In this document: piece by piece, positions 52,105-64,000 of the stretch
Numbering within the stretch: position 1 is the stretch's first letter
How the letters are laid out: every line of letters starts with the position of its first letter
From: Branchiostoma floridae
Taxonomy: Eukaryota > Chordata > Leptocardii > Amphioxiformes > Branchiostomatidae
NCBI RefSeq assembly: GCF_000003815.2
Contig: NC_049987.1
Span: 19,490,024-19,554,023, forward strand
Length of the DNA stretch: 64,000 nt
Direction of reading: 5' to 3'
Made by a program: the position numbers and the translations under genes
The notes under the pieces: generated by a model
The model's input: the letters and a program-made list of their open reading frames with translations, nothing else
Database searches by the model: none
What the model was told of the DNA's origin: nothing

Positions 52105-52415
52105 AGGATTTTGTCACTGCAGGACTGGTAAGGTTGGAACAAAACTCTTCAGCTGTCCCAGCACCGGCCTTCTTACTTGTCTTGCTTTTACTGTTAACGA
52201 TAGTTCACCTTAATCCGTGGGGTAACCTAAATTCGTTGTTTCACAAAAACAAGTATTCAGAGATTTCTGGGTCAACGTGGTGTTTAAATTTAAAAAAAAT
52301 GCAATGTGACACTACCTTCCATCGACTTAATGATCAGCCAAATACCATATCTTTATACATCACGGATATAGGTTCCACATCATCAGTCAGTTTATTGGAT
52401 TTCTTCGCTGCAGGT

Positions 52416-60559
<8,144 letters not shown>

Positions 60560-61699
60560 AGGGATCTGGATCAAACTTACACCTAATAACTGAAGGGATC
60601 TGGGTCAAACTTACACCCAATAACTGACAGGATCTGGGTCAAAATTACACCCAATAACTGATGGGATCTGGGTCAAACTTACACCCAATAACTGAAGGGA
60701 TCTGGATCAAACTTACACCCAATAACTGACAGGATCTGGGTCAAAATAACACCTAATAACTGAAGGTATCTGGATCAAACTTACACCTAATAACTGAAGG
60801 AACTGGGTCAAACTTACTCCCAATAACTGAAGGGATCTGGGTCAAACTTACTCCCAATAACTGACAGGATCTGGGTCAAACTTACACTTAATAACTGAAG
60901 GGATCTGGGTCAAATCATATTCCCAGTAACTGGGGAATATGGATCCAGCTTACAACCAATAACTATGTGGACATGAACCTTGCTTTCACCCAATAAGGGA
61001 TCTAAATCTAGCTAGCGTTCAGCCAACGTATTATGAATCTGGATCTACAATGTAACTTGCAGTCAACAGGATCCCGATCAAACTTACAATAAGAAATGTT
61101 GGTCGTGCATCCAGTAACTAAAGCGATCTGATGTTTGCTTACACCCAATGAATTACGGTGATAAATAAAGAGGTCTGGATCAAACTTACAGTTACACCCA
61201 AGAACTAGAGTTCGGCGACCTCATACCTCCATGCAAATTTAGAGCTTTTGTAAATTTCATGCAAATGACTACCATTTACATAATTTATGTATGGCGATGT
61301 TCATTATTGACTAATGTACACATGTCACAATTATAAAAAATTCCCAATATTAGTCATTATGTGGATTTGCTATTTCTGTATATATCAGTTCCTCACTTGC
61401 ATATTTGGTATCTGCTTATCTCTCACCTATCATAAATTACATGTGTTACATTTACGTAAGTTCAGCTATTGAAAACCATGGAATTGACATTGACATTCGT
61501 TTATTCAGAAAAACAATCAGCATCGCAGTCAGTATAAAAACAAACTGAATATCACTGATTTTACAACTTGTGAATACAGAAATATATGTACAAACATTGA
61601 TAAACAATTACAATACATAACGCAGAAACACCTAAAACAAAGTTGTACGTATGTACAGAGAACACCGAAAGTAAGGACAGGAATGCCATACACACTAAG

Positions 61700-62520
61700 T
61701 AACATTAAGATGATTCGTTATACAAGCGGATGGCCTGGTGTAATTGTACAATTTCCTCATTAATTATGCAAATTAAGTCCTCATTTGCATAAAATGTATA
61801 TCATTATAAACATCTTTGCCTAAGCTACCTGCATGCCAAAAATGATGGCAATCCATCATTCCTTTCTATAGTTATCCTCTTTGGAGTGTCTTGACAAAAA
61901 CACCCCTGCAGTTCCACAATTACATGTTAGGGGGCTGAAACTTGCCCCACTTTGCCATGACGTTGCAAGCTATCTACCACCCAAATATCAAAACCATATC
62001 ATGTCCGGTACAAGAGATACATTGAAAAACTGCTATGATAGAATAAGCTCATTAATTATGCAAATGTAATCTAATTTTGCATAATTTGTATTTTATCTTG
62101 TATAACATTGTCTAAGGTACCTACATACCAAAAATCATGAAAATCCATTGTTTCCTTCTTGAGTTATCCACTTCAGAAGTTTCTGACAGAAATGCCCCTG
62201 CTATTCCAAAACCAGACGCTAGGGGGCCCAAACTTATGTCACTTATTCCTGAGCACAAGAGCTATCTAAGACCCAAAAATTGGGAGCATATCTTGTTCAG
62301 AACACGAGATAGCAAAACCGGAAGTGGCGCTGCAGTACCAAGGAAAGTCGCTAGGGGGCCCAAAATCTAATCACTTCTAGCTTTTGTCACACTTCACCAA
62401 CACACCAAATATGAAACTAATCCATCCAGCCGTTCTTGAGTTATCTTGTTGACAGACAGACACACACACACACAAACGCAGGGTAAAATATAACCTCCAT
62501 GACATTTCATGGAGGTAATT
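61700..62520 (+). repeat. Dispersed repeat, about 290-bp internal repeats, (CA)n end
   Basis: Two diverged copies of a block start TCATTAATTATGCAAAT (about 61757 and 62047). Each includes ACCAAAAATSATG, a CCCCTGC stretch and TAGGGGGCYBAAA. A partial third copy ends CCATCCAGCCGTTCTTGAGT, then GACAGACAGACACACACACA. No coding capacity recognised; class unknown. Confidence 0.65.
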
Positions 62521-62892
62521 AAAGGAATTTTGTTATCGCAAGTGTAACTTGGGTTAGTGGAAGTAGAAGTATTGTTCTTGTAGCTTCTTTTGCCAGTCAG
62601 GTATCCCTCATATATTGAACTCATTGATCCTAAGTTATCCTACGCCATGCATAGAATCTAAAGGTAGGAATTCTTTAAGTGTTAAAATGAAATTGATATC
62701 GCTCATAGAGTTTTTTCGTTGTTCAGCTTGGCATACAGATATCACATGTTCACTGTTGCTACACTGTTAACGTTATAACGTTGTTTCTTTCGGTTTTGCA
62801 TGGTTCTTCAGAATTTAGCATAATGATATAGCCGCGTTACTAAATGTATCGTATTTTGTGGGCAGTTCTGAGTTTGGCGTAGTAGGCAAGAT

Positions 62893-62960
62893 ATGAATAA
62901 ACTTTATTGCTCAACATTCGCACAAGGTACAATGAAGGTCTACAATGTGTGTCAACCAAT
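62893..62960 (-). mobile_element. LINE 3' tail remnant
   Basis: Minus-strand reading ...CATTGTACCTTGTGCGAAT GTTGAGCAATAAAG matches the tails at 9.68 and 55.58 kb. No coding sequence attached was recognised. Confidence 0.45.
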
Positions 62961-63601
62961 AACAACTACTAATTGTGTAGACAATAGTACTATGAGGCTA
63001 CAAATTTATACAGAACAACAAAATATCAATAACAGCTCAGTTATGTATGAATGATCTGGTCTAAATAAATTGAACTACTTAGGCGGATATATCTGAGTTG
63101 GACATGATAGCAGTATATGGAAAATATCATTATTTGTACCAATAATGCAGCCGGTCCCCATTGTTTAATGCCTAGCTTACACATATAGCCGAATTTGGCT
63201 CCCGAATCTCTCCCGACTATGGTACAGATTAGAAGTGATTCGGGAGCTAGGTCGGCTGGTGTTCGGCTAAGTCGGCTGGTGTTCGCCTGCATGACCCGAA
63301 TCAAGTCTGCAAGTTTTGAAATTTTCGAAAACATTCGGCTCTGCACAGCTGGTCTGGAATAGGTTGGCTAGTGATCTGCTGGTGTTTGGTTCGGTTGGCT
63401 AGTGTTCGGGAGTTAAGTCAGCAGTCAAATTGAAATCTTAACCACGCCATAGCTACTGCTGACTTACGTACAGCTAGTTTCCAACCTACCGAACGACTCA
63501 CCCCAAGACCTGATTATATTAGACACATCCCTGCTAACTCCTTTCAAAGCAATATTAATTACTAATACCAGAACGTGGGCGAATCACCCCCGAACTTCAC
63601 A

Positions 63602-63896
63602 CGACCGACATCCAGCCAAAAACAAATAAGATAACCGATAAATGGCGCTAGCTGTGATCCAAATTTGATCTCTCTGTGATGTTAACGATGTAGAAGAATG
63701 GATTATTTTGATACAAAACGGAAAGTGAAAATCGCTTATTATTTGCAAAGGCGCGGACCTGCACGACCGACGTCCAGCCAAAAACAAATAAGATAACCGA
63801 TAAATGGCGCTAGCTGTGATCCAAATTTGATCTCTCTGTGATGTTAACAACGTAGAAGAATGGATTATTTTGATAAAAAACGGAAATGAAAATCGC
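63602..63896 (+). repeat. Two direct copies, 162-bp period
   Basis: 63602-63735 and 63764-63896 are nearly identical, each starting CGACCGAC(A/G)TCCAGCC and containing AAATGGCGCTAGCTGTGATC. Only a few substitutions separate them. ORFs across them are periodic by-products. Confidence 0.88.
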
Positions 63897-64000
63897 GAGA
63901 CGATAAGCAATCGGTTGGGAATCATGATCAGCGAGGAGAAATTCGGCAGTCTGTGGCAGGTGGTCGGGGTGTATGGGTGTAGGTTAGATACTAGTAGCAT

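Noticed and set aside
52134-52415. Longer N-terminus for P450 gene B from an upstream in-frame start
   Set aside because: The upstream stretch is AT-rich intron-like sequence ending in a TTCGCTGCAG acceptor. Gene A shows the same acceptor, and the conserved protein begins at MDGPQTSQ.

Overview
This is a eukaryotic, intron-rich, repeat-rich window. It holds four recognisable multi-exon protein genes separated by transposon debris. Gene content (CCDC83, a BCO/RPE65-type carotenoid oxygenase with the PDPCK motif, an MFSD4B/NaGLT1-like transporter, paired CYP4F-like P450s), many sub-kilobase inverted-repeat elements and chordate-like introns suggest an invertebrate chordate, most likely a lancelet (Branchiostoma). 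That assignment is inference. Exons below were assembled by hand from reading frame, GT/AG sites and family similarity. For the carotenoid oxygenase and both P450s the exon lengths sum to an uninterrupted frame (537, 531 and 521 aa).

Layout. 0.7-7.5 kb (+): CCDC83, missing its N-terminus, with introns full of tandem repeats and nested miniature elements. 11.5-25.5 kb (+): a complete 11-exon carotenoid oxygenase; its intron 7 carries a 4.0 kb terminal-inverted-repeat element with a perfect 8-bp target duplication. 25.5-28.6 kb: intergenic. 28.6-35.2 kb (-): CYP4F-like gene A. 37.4-41.6 kb (+): MFS transporter with one sequence gap. 41.9-50.7 kb: LINE and DNA-transposon graveyard with several insertions nested in one another. 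52.4-60.6 kb (+): CYP4F-like gene B. 60.6-64 kb: repeats.

The two P450 genes are divergently oriented paralogues with identical exon lengths up to the last exon. Exon 8 differs at only one base of 191, while exon 2 is clearly diverged. Both end in a 34-bp minisatellite that is an amplification of their own last codons and stop. In gene A the stop has been lost, so the next repeat unit is translated as a 10-residue extension. A degenerate patch of the same repeat upstream of gene A hints at a lost neighbouring copy.

The genes have no obvious shared pathway. The carotenoid oxygenase (apocarotenal/retinal production) and CYP4 enzymes (omega-oxidation of lipids) could both act on lipophilic substrates, but the sequence does not show a functional link. 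No rRNA, tRNA, CRISPR array or prokaryotic operon was seen. Six runs of N mark sequencing gaps.
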